Source of the DNA: Floccularia luteovirens
Taxonomy: Eukaryota > Basidiomycota > Agaricomycetes > Agaricales > Squamanitaceae
Assembly: GCA_009739215.1 (NCBI GenBank)
Contig: VSJF01000003.1
Location: forward strand, 1,302,001 to 1,366,000
Reading direction: 5' to 3'
DNA length: 64,000 bases
The stretch's first letter is position 1, and every line of letters begins with the position of its first letter. Shown here one piece after another: positions 46,351 to 58,148 of the stretch. The notes under the pieces are model-generated. The model was not told the DNA's origin and searched no databases. It saw only the letters and a list, made by a program, of their open reading frames with translations. Made by a program: the position numbers and the translations under genes.

Positions 46351-47959
46351 TTACATCTCTCCTCGTACCACCTTGTCCAGGCTCTCTGCTACATAGTCTA
46401 TGTTGTGTGTGTTCAGCCCTGCCATTGATATCCGTCCGTTTGTCGTCATGTACACGTGTGCTCTCTCTACCATCGCTTTGCTTTGTTCCGTGTTGATCCC
46501 TGTATAACTGAACATTCCTATCTGTTCCAGTATGTGTTCCCATTTCCCAGGTGTATCCAATCGCTCCGTCAGTCGTATGTACAACTCTTTTCGCATCTCG
46601 ATGATCCGGCCCGCCATCGTTTCAATATCCCGTTTCCATTCATTAAACAACTCCGCGTTGTTCAGGATAAGCGACACCTGTTTCGTTCCTTAGTCACCCA
46701 CTCCTCTCGCATCTCCATATTCTAAACTTACCAATCTCGCTCCGTGCGATGGCGGATTACTAATCTCACTCCGTTGCAGCACTGACAGCTGGCTCCTTAT
46801 CCGCTCTGCCGCTTCCTTGCTTGCGGGCACAACATGCAGTGCTCCTACCCGTTCTCCATACAACCCTGCATTCTTAGCAAAACTCTGCATCACCATCCCC
46901 TTTTCAGTTTCAAATTATCACTCCATCGTTCAATTAATTACTAACCTGGCACACGAGCAGAGGCACCCCTCTTTCCACAAAGTGCCTCACTGCCCATGCG
47001 TCTTTGTCAAGGTCTCCGCTGGCAAATCCTTGATACGCGCAATCAAAAAAGGCGTAATGTTTCTTGGCGATGATTGCATCTGCAACTGCACTCCATTGCT
47101 CACGCGTCGGATCCACTCCTGTAGGGTTGTGGGCACATGCATGGAGAAGGAATACCGACTTCTCCGGCGCATCCTCCAATGCTTTAATGAAACCTGCATA
47201 GTCTAATCCGATTGTTTTAGGATCGTAATACGAATACTCCACCGGCTCAATTCCGACATTTCTGAAAATAGCGTGGTGGTTTGCTGGTTTAAATTTAAAA
47301 AAATTAACAACACAGCATGCACAAACCCAAAAGAGCATACATACCCCAAGTAGGGTTACTCAAGTACACCTTTGGCGCACCGTTCCATTTGTAGAACCTG
47401 GACAGGAACAATGCCCCCAAGTGGTTCGCACCTGTTCCCGAGATTGTTTGAACGCTGACAGTCCTGTTCTCCTGGATTGCCACAGAGTCTGGACCAAGAA
47501 TCAATCTGGCGGCCGCCGTCGTGAAATCTGGAAGACCTGTAATTGGCAGGTACTCATGGTCCAGGGCCTCATCATTTAGTAAAATCTGTGTGGCCTTTTC
47601 ATTTCTCGTAAATTAGTAACCCTTGTTTTTGTAAAATTGCAAATAACATGCTGTAAATGCGCACCTTTTTAATAACAGGTAAAACCCATGGCTTGTTGTC
47701 ATTGTCGCGGTACGCTCCAACGCCTAGGTTCACTTTTTTCTCAAACGTATCCGCCTTGTACGCAGTAGTCAACTTAAAGATGCTAATTAAACATTTTAGC
47801 AATAGTCCATAAAACTAGCTCCACAGCAGCATGGTCTGACATCAGAAAAGGTGTTTACCTGTCAGGTGGCGCGAGAGGGACTTCTTGCCAGAGTTCTAGC
47901 GATACTTAAATTGTCAGTCGATGAAAGGAGCAAAAAGTGAGCAACTTGCCTGCCGACAT
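46351..47959 (-). CDS. AAT2: Aspartate aminotransferase, probably cytosolic
   Basis: This PLP enzyme interconverts aspartate and 2-oxoglutarate with oxaloacetate and glutamate. The start at 47957-47959 gives MSAELWQEVPLAPPDSIFKL, then KKVNLGVGAYRDNDNKPWVL. PLP-site motifs are SGTGANHLGALFLSRF (about 47390-47440), YLSNPTWG, HACAHNPTGVDPT (about 47105-47150), FFDCAYQGFASGDLDKDAWA, and the Schiff-base lysine in QSFAKNAGLYGERVGAL (about 46850-46890). The C-terminus is MFSYTGINTEQ and GRISMAGLNTHNIDYVAE. Exon 1 is only 10 nt and is followed by a GC-AG intron. No targeting presequence is visible at this start, but an in-frame upstream ATG at 48007 would add 16 residues. The symbol assumes the cytosolic isoform. 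Confidence 0.9.
47896..47949 (-). other. GC-AG intron of the aspartate aminotransferase gene
   Basis: The junction is AG|GCAAGT on the coding strand, a strong match to the rare GC-AG donor class, and the intron ends in CTAG after 54 bp. Removal joins Met-Ser-Ala-(G|AA)Glu-Leu-Trp, as the family N-terminus requires. A GT donor nearby would not give that frame. Confidence 0.75.
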
Positions 47960-48980
47960 TTCGTTGCGAGATAGATGGTCTGAAATCTGTTTTATCCTAC
48001 CAGCCATTAGTCACAAAATAAAAGATAGCGGCGGGGGTAGTTGGAGAGCAAAACGATTAAGAGGATGAAGTGACAAGCACAGCACTTGACGTCGGGTTGG
48101 GGGTGCACTTACTCTTTTGTAACACTTTTTGGCTTCTGATAATCCACTGGAGTTACTCTGGGGATCAGACGAGCCAGCAGCGATTACAGTACACGTGATA
48201 TTTGGGGGGTGGTGATAGAAATCAATCATCAGTCATTGTGTCATTTGTCAAAGGAGGAGTTGGGGAGCAAAAAAGAATCTTGTTCTTGCTCACCTAGGTT
48301 TAACGAGCTCAAGTGGTGTTGGTGGTGATGGTTATCGATGAAGGTGTTTATACCAGAGTTTCTATAATCGATTGCTTAGAATCTAAAATGAAATCGAGGG
48401 CAAGATAGAACGTGACCTGGACCCAATTACCTCTCCCATTTATATACACTTCAATCGTCCGCTCAACGTCCATCTGGCCTGCCTAAAGTCCGCTCAGGGA
48501 ATGCTAAACAGTATGGAGATTTCTAACCCCCCAAGTAATCAAAAATTTTGGTATAAAGAGTGCATACAGCCGACTTGATTCGCGAACTCATTCTTTGACA
48601 GCTTGGATCACACTATATATGTCATATATTTGCTCTCATAAAAACTGACATATCAGATGAATGGTTTTCCGGTTTACAAAGAGATGGTAAATTGTTGGTC
48701 GACCTCGACCTGAAATAATTACAAAACGGAAACGTCTATATTGTAAACTACCAAAGCTGTAATAAAATGCCAATGGAGGGATTGGTGGTGTCTGCACGAA
48801 AAAGTTATGGTGGATAGTGGGGGAAAGTGAGAACAGCTAGGAAGATTGAGTGAAAATGTATTAGGCGATATGGCGGGCACAGTTGAAGATAAAATGTGCG
48901 AGGGAAAAAACAGAGGTCGTAAATGTTCGTCATGAAACGGCAAGATGTATATGCTGTGAGGTCCCCCTGACAAAGAAGAA
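47960..48980. other. Intergenic region, AAT promoter and AN1 gene 3' side
   Basis: About 1 kb between two minus-strand genes. It should include the AAT promoter and leader, possibly with a leader intron. No recognisable coding region. Confidence 0.4.
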
Positions 48981-49334
48981 CTACGCCGTAGCCATCTTTG
49001 ATGCTACCGTCCGTTCGCTTTCCAGCTTATCCTTGTTACGTTCGAAAGCCTGCTGACGACAGTCTTCCAATTTACTGCATTTGTGATGCTCGGGTAACCG
49101 ATGCTATAAAACACAGAAGCAAGATCAGCAAACACAGGTTCATAATTAAATTAAGCAGAGGTCTGCTGCGGAAAGGGCAGAACACAGAAGAGCAAAGAAA
49201 GAAAAAAAATGCTACTCACTGAGCCACAAAATTGGGAACGACAATGGGGGCACTCGCCGACTATACGAAGAGCGGCCGAGTTGCACTGTGCAGTCGGTGT
49301 TGATTTGAAATTGGCAGCGCTTCTTACCGGGCAT
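48981..49334 (-). CDS. AN1-type zinc-finger protein with apparent frameshift
   Basis: Small AN1 proteins of this type bind ubiquitin/Cdc48-proteasome factors in yeasts and fungi. The start ATG 49332-49334 gives MPGKKRCQFQ, the usual beginning, and the rest, CNSAALRIVGECPHCRSQFCGS, then HRLPEHHKC and LEDCRQQAFERNKDKLESERTVASK, is the conserved zinc finger and tail. Exon 2 joins after an intron 49104-49219. The two parts of exon 1 are in different frames: one extra base lies between about 49286 and 49313, so the annotated reading frame breaks after residue 10-16. The finger has the expected Cys/His order otherwise. TATATATA at 49427-49434 suits its promoter. Confidence 0.7.
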
Positions 49335-50329
49335 TGCAATGAACCAGGGAAGGGACAAACAAGAGGATTGGTTAACTTGGGGGAGACTGTTAGGGTCGAG
49401 GGGTGTGTAGATACGTGGAGAAGAACTATATATAAGAAGAATTGAATGAGGGGATAAGAAGGAAGGGAAGGATGAGGAAAACTTACGAAGAGCCAACGGA
49501 CAGAGGTGTGGGGTGTGTTGTATGCGAGGGAGTTGGGAGAGGGTATTGATTGCTTTATATGTGTTACACAGCGGACGCGTAAGCTACAACAACCAGGCCT
49601 TATCCACGTGGTCCGCAATTCCCTTTCCGGATCGAGCCAATGTCTTATCCGCTCCGGTTCTCTGCACAGCTTCGCATCTCTTCACTGTCGCCACGGCATC
49701 GGCTTCTTGCGGCTTGCTAAGCAACATCCACCCCCGATAATAACTAATCCACTGCGCATCAATCTTGTCCCTTGTAAATTTGTGTTGTTCTATGTCTGTA
49801 TTCTTGCGCACACCGAGAAACAAGGGATAGTTTCAATCCCCGCCAAGTCGAAGAACACAGCTATCATCATGATTCGGTTCATGGAACATCACCAGGTCAT
49901 ATTTCGTTGCATCGTGTTACATCAACTTCATCACCAGCTATGTTTGTTGCTTGCTCCCATCTGCCTTCTTCCAGCTGATCGCGTAGATGGCTATTCATTA
50001 TGTAATGTTACCCGACTGGCTAAGCTGCCCATTAGTTCTCCACAAAAATAAGGTATCGCTAAACTTGAATGAACAGTTGTCTCGCTTACAACACACCATT
50101 TGAATTGGGTATCAGGAATGTTTTTATTCATCCAGAGAGAATTACAATAAGTGTAGTTAAAGTAGATGAATGAAAGTCTGGATAGTAGAGTTGATATCAA
50201 GTCCGATTGCTTAGAGAGTATGTGAGAGTATAAACATAGCCAATGTGTTAATCATGTTAGCGCGAGTGTTGCTGTACTAGGACGTTTGGTATCACGTGCC
50301 AAAAATAACAGAAAGAGACCCACCCACAA
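49335..50329. other. Intergenic region, AN1 promoter and SSO1 3' side
   Basis: It contains the AN1 gene's TATATATA (49427-49434) and leader. A 181-codon plus-strand frame (49506-50051) has no recognisable domain and runs through non-coding-like sequence. I see no other feature. Confidence 0.4.
49427..49434 (-). promoter_or_regulatory. TATA box of the AN1 gene
   Basis: TATATATA lies about 95 bp upstream of the AN1 ATG, with a C/T-rich leader between (on the coding strand). Confidence 0.55.
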
Positions 50330-51773
50330 TCACTTTTTGGTGCCAGAATTGTTCCTCGCAACTACCACCCCCACGACAACACCAACAATGATAAGAACTA
50401 TCAAAATGATGAAAAAGCAAATCCATCTCTTTTTGCGCGCTGAACGTGCAGAGTCCACAGCCTTCTGGGTATAGTTTAGCCTAAAGTGTAACACGGGATC
50501 AGTCGCTATGTTGTGACAATTATGACAACAACATACCCTGCTTCAGTATCCTTCTCAACACCGGCAGCCTGAGTTTGAATCGTATTGATCGTTTCGTCTT
50601 GTTGCTCGACCAAAACACTCATCTAGCGAAGCACATGAGTAAGAGAAAAAATGGAAGATTGGAAACCAACATCGTTAAACAGCTGCGCAAGTTCCGCAAG
50701 GGTTCTTTCAATACGTTTAATATCCTCATGGCGTTCCTGGACTTCCCTGTAAGCGGCTCTTGATTCTCCGTAACGGGTTGAATTCATGAGCTGTTGCAAG
50801 AATGAGTATTCATGATTCATGATGTAAGAGCGATTCCGACTTACTGCTTGACTGAAAATTTGACCCCCTTGTTCATCGTTGACCACTGCTCGCACTTCCT
50901 CAGGTGTCGCATCAGGTTTTACTAAGTGGCTGATGTGAGCCTCTGTATTTCCCGTGGAGAAATGACGACACTGACCTATTCTAAACTGCCTCTCCATTCT
51001 TTGCTTATATTTTGTTCTGTATTGCTGTTCTACAGTTTGGTACCCTTGGATGGCTTCAACAAATTTTGATTTTATCAAAGCCGTCTAGCAGAAGATGAGA
51101 AACCAATAAACGCCATAGTGGGAACACCTATACTTACTTGCTGTTTGCGAATCTGACCATCACGACTCGAACCACCTGTCCTTTCCAAAGCTTTGATGCG
51201 GCGCTTTAGTGTGGCACTGAGAGCACTGGTATCCTCCACTAAATCATCCAGTTGGGCGGTATTGTTTTGGGCGGCAGCTTCGTCCATATTATTGAGAGAC
51301 CGTGAATGCAGGTCACTAATCCGAGCGACATTGTCGTTGAAAGTGCGCAATGTGTCTTGTAGAGATGAAATCTTTGGAACTCTAGATTAGACTCAAACCC
51401 GACAAGACGAGAAATAACTGAATCCCCTACTCGCCTCAGTATAGAACGATGACATGTCGTTTGCAAAGTCTGTTGCAGCAGGTTGCGTTAAACGGGCCGT
51501 GCTGTCCCTCACGTCTGCCATCTCATAAGAGGTATCATCTTGTTGAGCATAAGGGTTTTGTCTACGGTCGTAATTCCCTCCTGACGCCTGCGCCGGATAC
51601 GAATTACTTCTATCGGAAGATATTAGTCTATAAATCTCCTAATGCATACTATCCAACATACAAATTACCCCCCTGCTGCTGAGCCTAGAAAAGCCGACTG
51701 TAAGTAATGTTAAGACAAATTTCAACCATTGATAGCACTTTACCCTCATTGCTGCTAGTCTGTCTCTGGCCAT
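50330..51773 (-). CDS. SSO1: Plasma-membrane syntaxin (t-SNARE, Sso1-like)
   Basis: This Qa-SNARE pairs with Sec9 and Snc proteins for secretory-vesicle fusion at the plasma membrane. ATG 51771-51773 starts MARDRLAAMRAQQ. The Habc domain covers MSSFYTE ISSLQDTL and ARISDLHSRSLNNMDEAAAQ through QGYQTVEQQYRTKYKQRMERQFRI. The SNARE helix is REVQERHEDIKRIERTLAEL, AQLFND, and VEQQDETINTIQTQ with the central glutamine, followed by a Lys/Arg patch and a C-terminal transmembrane helix (CFFIIILIVLIIVGVVVGVVV). About seven introns. Tail-anchored topology with no signal peptide, as expected. Confidence 0.93.
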
Positions 51774-52327
51774 ATTGAATTGGGCTCGGCGAAGAAGTTG
51801 TAAAACTTTGTTAAAAGGTTTTAAAAGATCAACAACCTAGGTAGATCCTATTTGTAGGGAGTGGAAACGTTTCACTGCACAGCAACCACCAGACTCGAAG
51901 TTGTAAGAGGCCTTGAGATGGCTGTTCTTACAAACATCAACAAATCCAAAATGCGCTTCTATACTATTCAGCACAGCCACACACGCAGTAAGGGCTTCGA
52001 AGGTCTAAGTACTCGCCGATGCCCGTTTTTAATTAAAATGTTGACGCATTATTCCACAAGCAGTAATTGCGTACATCGCCAAGTGCGAAGAGTATACAAC
52101 GCGTATGTAAATAGTCCAAGATATGAACAAGAAATTAAGCGCTCGTGCGCCCAGAATACATTTTTTGTCTCCGATCAGGAGTCCAAGACAAGTTTCTAGG
52201 GGTTTGTTACATGATGACTTTTTTTTGTGACTCTTCCAAGAAGTTGCAAGTTTGTTCAAGCCCAACTAGAGAGTAGTGGACATTATTCCAAGAAATTCAG
52301 ACAGTCAACGTCGTCTTTTCGGGACGG
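51774..52327. other. Intergenic region between SSO1 and ARG4
   Basis: About 550 bp holding the SSO1 promoter and ARG4 3' side. A 112-codon plus-strand frame (51861-52199) shows no recognisable domain. Confidence 0.4.
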
Positions 52328-54091
<1,764 letters not shown>

Positions 54092-54299
54092 AATTTGAGG
54101 TGTTGAGCGAAGTAGAGATCAATGTCCGAATTAGTCGAATTGGTATCGGCTACTTATAAGGGAATGACGCTTATACTGAAATGGATGGACCGGAGGCTGT
54201 ATTAGTCTACCTTCCTCTCACTCGCTTTGCACATCTACGTGGCCCCTGTCTTGATGAATACCATTTAAACACTCTCAGCTTCCTGAATCCCTCTTTACC

Positions 54300-56069
54300 A
54301 TGCTTTGGCTTTCTACTATCAATCTCAGCTTAATCCCTGCTTGTCTTTCAATTGCTGCAAATGCGTAAGTCATGTAGCATCTGATCTCGGACACCTTCAC
54401 ACCCTGATAGCACGATCCCACAAGATTATGCGCAGGCGGAATCTTTATGTTTCCTCAAATCTCCCCAGCGCTGGCCTCTCGTTTAAAGCTCACTCAGCCG
54501 CAGCTGACAACCATTGTGCTGGCGTGAATACATGATACCTCGTGTTATGATACACTGCACTAACTCGCTTTGCAGGGGTATTATGAGCTCGTATCCGCTT
54601 GCAGCGGTCACTGGCAAAATCATTGACCGCCATGGACCTGCTGTGTGCTCCCTCATTGCATCAATAATGTTTACCTTTGCATTCGGTGCATTCGGGTTAG
54701 AAGTCATGAACTCGCCGGAAGTTGTTCTTCAACCCTCGACGGCAGTCTTCCATCGCCTTACATTCTATTACCTGATCGCAGGTCTGGGTATGGTCTTTTC
54801 GTGAGCCATTTCACTTGTGTTCTGCACATATTATAACAAAGGTCCCCAGGTATTTCTCGTCCCTTTTTGCAGCCTCGAAGAGATTTCAAAACCACATGGG
54901 AATCGCATCGGGCACAAGTATGGGACTATTCGGGCTGTCACCTTTATTTTATTCCGTTATCGCATCGAATTGGTTCACAGACTCGGACTCAGGTCTTCTA
55001 GACGTTCCAAATTTTATGTTCTTTTTGGCTGCATTGACTTGTGTTGTCAACACAATTGGTGCTTTTACCCTCAAAGGGATGGTGAACCTGCCCGACTCAG
55101 ACCAATCCAACTCTCAGAACTCCAGCCCACAGGGGAATGGGGTAATAGATGAGACCACAAGCCTCCTACCATCCAACCAATCCACTTGCACTCCTTTTCG
55201 GAAGCAAGACCGTTCATTCCTATACCTCTTGGGCGATAAAAACTTTTGGTTACTAGCGATATTTTGTCTTCTTACTCTCGGAACTGTGCGTTTTCTTGAT
55301 TGGGGGGACATTGCTACATGCTAACTGTTTCTATCAAGTCTGAAATGGTGATATCAAACATCGCATCCATAGTCCTCTCTCTGCCTCCTGGACCTTCAGC
55401 ACCTCATACAGGAAACATGATTTCAAGCTCTTCGACCTCTCAACAAGTCCAACTACTGTCTATTTCTAACACTCTCTCGAAGATCCTCGTGGGACCAATG
55501 GCAGATTTTGTTTCTCCCGTTGCCTCCTACTCACCTTCGGGCTTACCCATTTTCGCGACAAAACGTAGAATCAGTCGAATAATATTCCTTTCTGGACCTG
55601 CTATCTTACTCTTTGCAACATTCCTTTGGATGGAAAGTGCAGTTGTGACCCAGGGAGACATCTGGGTGTTGAGGTGAGAGCGCTCATGTGCATGATTTTG
55701 TACAAACTAACATACTCCCTCAGCTTTGGTACGGGCCTTGGGTACGGTGCCGTGTTTACCGCCCTGTGAGTAGTTTTGTCGGTCTCTTAGCTTTACAACA
55801 CTAACTGTTTCAGGCCGAGCATCATATCTTCCATCTGGGGAATGGACGATCTCGGCAGAAACTTTGGAGCTTTAATGTTTGCGCCGTTTACTGGGACACC
55901 CATATTCTCTTATTTATATGCATTTGTGGCAAACTCTCATACCAGCAATGGTCCAATTTGTGAAGGTCGTATTTGTTGGCAGCTTACTTTCTTGGTCAGT
56001 GTCGGGGCATCGTTGTTTGCTCTTCTTATTAGCTTGGTATTATGGAGGAACTTGAGAGGTCGCATATAG
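54300..56069 (+). CDS. MCH1: Mch1-type MFS transporter
   Basis: This is an integral membrane protein of the major facilitator superfamily, in the fungal Mch1 group; the substrate is not established. ATG 54300 starts MLWLSTINLSLIPACLSIAANA. Joining through an intron about 54366-54425 gives ALCAGGIFMFPQISPALASRL, and then KLTQPQLTTIVLAG and SSYPLAAVTGKIIDRHG. Further along are YFSSLFAASKRFQNHMGIASGTSMGLFGLSPLFYS, a variable loop, YLLGDKNFWLLAIFCLLTLG, ISNTLSKILVGPMADF, SFGTGLGYGAVFTALPSI and SSIWGMDDLGRNFGAL. About six introns. Twelve hydrophobic segments are expected. Mch1 proteins resemble monocarboxylate carriers, but yeast work has not shown such transport. Confidence 0.82.
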
Positions 56070-56255
56070 TAAATAAGTTAACGTAACCTGTGTTATATCT
56101 CTACCCAACTTTGCAATCTGGACATTGCCATTAATAGCATGATTGATTGATGGTACTTCTATATTTATGATAACGCTGATCAATATACCGAGGTCTTCGT
56201 AGCTTGACCTCAACATTGGATATTGAATATTGAATACTGACCGGTTCACCCACCA

Positions 56256-57205
56256 ATGTCGCAACAATTCTCTGTTAGCGGGGCTATTCTCCACTCCGTC
56301 GCACTTGCAGTGACAATGTATGGCAAAACTGCTTTGAATTCTCAACCTATCGAGGCTTGGATGAATACACGTTACGCAGGGCAATATGAGTTTCTCACAC
56401 CGCAAAGGTTTGTTTTATGCATCCCCGTTCTATAGATCAGTTGCGTATCCATTCAACAAGTGTGTTAATTACTCAGGCAACTTTGGTGGCTGCGTTACTT
56501 TCAGATGTTTTCCCTTCTATCCATGGTATGTTATATTCATTACCATGAACGAATTCTCAACTCATTATAACCCCATAAACAGCATTCAAGTTGTTAAAAC
56601 GTTCCCTTATCGTTCTTGCGCTTCCGGTAAGATATATACACATCTTTTTTTTGGTGGTTCCACTTCTCATACTCTTTCATAGCTGACGCTTGCAGTCTCC
56701 CTAATATACTGGACTATGATACTCTTCATGCCCGCCATGATGCTTCAGGTCGATCCAGCAATGGCTGCGTATCAGCAACTAGAGCTATATATATTACCCC
56801 TCAAAATAGACCTCGCTTTACATGCATCTCCAGCACTAGCTCTCCTGGCAGATTTCTTCTTGCACGAAGATACCTACAGCAAAAGCATTACCCATGGAAT
56901 TGCCCCCTTTGTCGTGGCCGCCTTCTCTACCTGGTATGGGACCTTTGTAGAATTCGCTGCGCCCTATAATAATGGAGTCTGTACGTATTCGTTCATATCA
57001 TTTATGATTCTGCTAGAGAGTCATTCATGTTTTTTTGATTTCTGATTCAGTTCCATACCCATTCCTCACCGAGAATCCTTTCAAAGTTCGCGTTGGTATA
57101 TATATAGGCGCTGCTATACTCGCTCTGTTGACTTTCTGGACTGCTAATGTCATTCATTCAAGGACTGGCAGGCTTCTATCCAATTCTATCGCGAAAAGAA
57201 CGTAA
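56256..57205 (+). CDS. FAR-17a/AIG1-like membrane protein
   Basis: Animal members of this family are multipass threonine hydrolases of hydroxy-fatty-acid esters. ATG 56256 starts MSQQFSVSGAILHSVALAVTMYGKTAL. After an intron that ends near 56476, RQLWWLRYFQMFSLLSM follows, then a hydrophobic segment with LPVSLIYWTMILFMPAMML, and LKIDLALHASPALALLADFFLHEDTYSKS and HGIAPFVVAAFSTWYGTFVEF, ending FPYPFLTENPF and a last helix. The TAA stop is 57203-57205. About four introns. The HASP and HxxxF positions fit the family's conserved His and Asp/Ser residues. It lies in a plus-strand row with MCH1 and PIG-H, 187 and 168 bp apart. Confidence 0.72.
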
Positions 57206-57373
57206 TTTACGATACCTAATCTTATACCTCGTGCAGTATTTTGAGCCTACTAGTAATTTGTATTGGAATTATTATGCATTTACATGTGCCAATACTTTTA
57301 GCTTTGATAGCGGCTGAGAACGCGAATTATAAAATGTGATTACGTGTTCTTCTATGAATTCACCAGCTAACTT

Positions 57374-58073
57374 ATGCACGCATGGCATCCACTACCCGAC
57401 ACAAACCCCGAATTCACCGTTCTCGAATCTCCTGGGTACAGAGAGTACAGGGTACAGAACACACGATTACTAAATGGTAGCCAAAGAAAACGTTCTGCTC
57501 TGGTCTATCTCGCTTTCATAATTGCTGTATTTATTATAATATGGCACATTGTAAGTTCGTAAAATCGCTTCTGGTATAAGGTATTAATCGCGTTTTCAGC
57601 TGGCAAACGTATTATGGGTAGTTGCGTTAGTTATTTTGGTAGTACTGGTGACTTGGTCGATGTGTACCCAGGTTCTGCATGGTAATACAATTATGTCAAG
57701 CGTCTGTTGTGTAATTGACCTATATGCTCAGAGTCCGTATTCATTTTCCCTCCGCATGGGCTTCAGATAGAAACCCATCGAGGGATTGCATCACTTCCGC
57801 TTTCTGTGAGGCGACATTTCGTTGCCACAACTACACTGCATGATGCAATTATCAATGAAGGTCTGGATGGATGGAATGTGCTCTTCTATCTCGGAGTAAT
57901 CAGGTACACTGGTCCCACCCAATACAAAATCGACGTGGCGTTTGAAGTACGTTTCTCGACGCAATAATAAGCCTGTAACTTACGGTCTGCAGCATTTATT
58001 ACCACCTCAGCTCGTACTCATAGAAATTTATAATGGTATTCATGAACTACTATCATTCCCGTATGGTGGTTAG
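57374..58073 (+). CDS. GPI15: GPI-GlcNAc transferase subunit H (PIG-H)
   Basis: This ER membrane protein is part of the complex that makes GlcNAc-PI, the first step of GPI anchor synthesis. ATG 57374 starts MHAWHPLPDTNPEF. A hydrophobic pair (LVYLAFIIAVFIIIWHI and LANVLWVVALVILVVLVTW) sits in the middle, split by an intron about 57549-57598. The conserved PIG-H core follows: ESVFIFPPHGLQIETHRG, RRHFVATTTLHDAIINEGLDG and WNVLFYLGVIRY, then VLIEIYNGIHELLSFPYGG at the stop 58071-58073. About four introns. The protein is about 180 residues, normal for the family. Confidence 0.86.
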
Positions 58074-58148
58074 TTATTTGAAATACAGCAGATAATTAAG
58101 TGTCCCCTTCTAGTACAGATCTCCATTGATCAACTAATATAGAGAGGC

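Noticed and set aside
49506..50051. 181-codon plus-strand frame beside the AN1 gene
   Set aside because: No domain, hydrophobicity pattern or splice support; overlaps the AN1 promoter and the SSO1 3' side.
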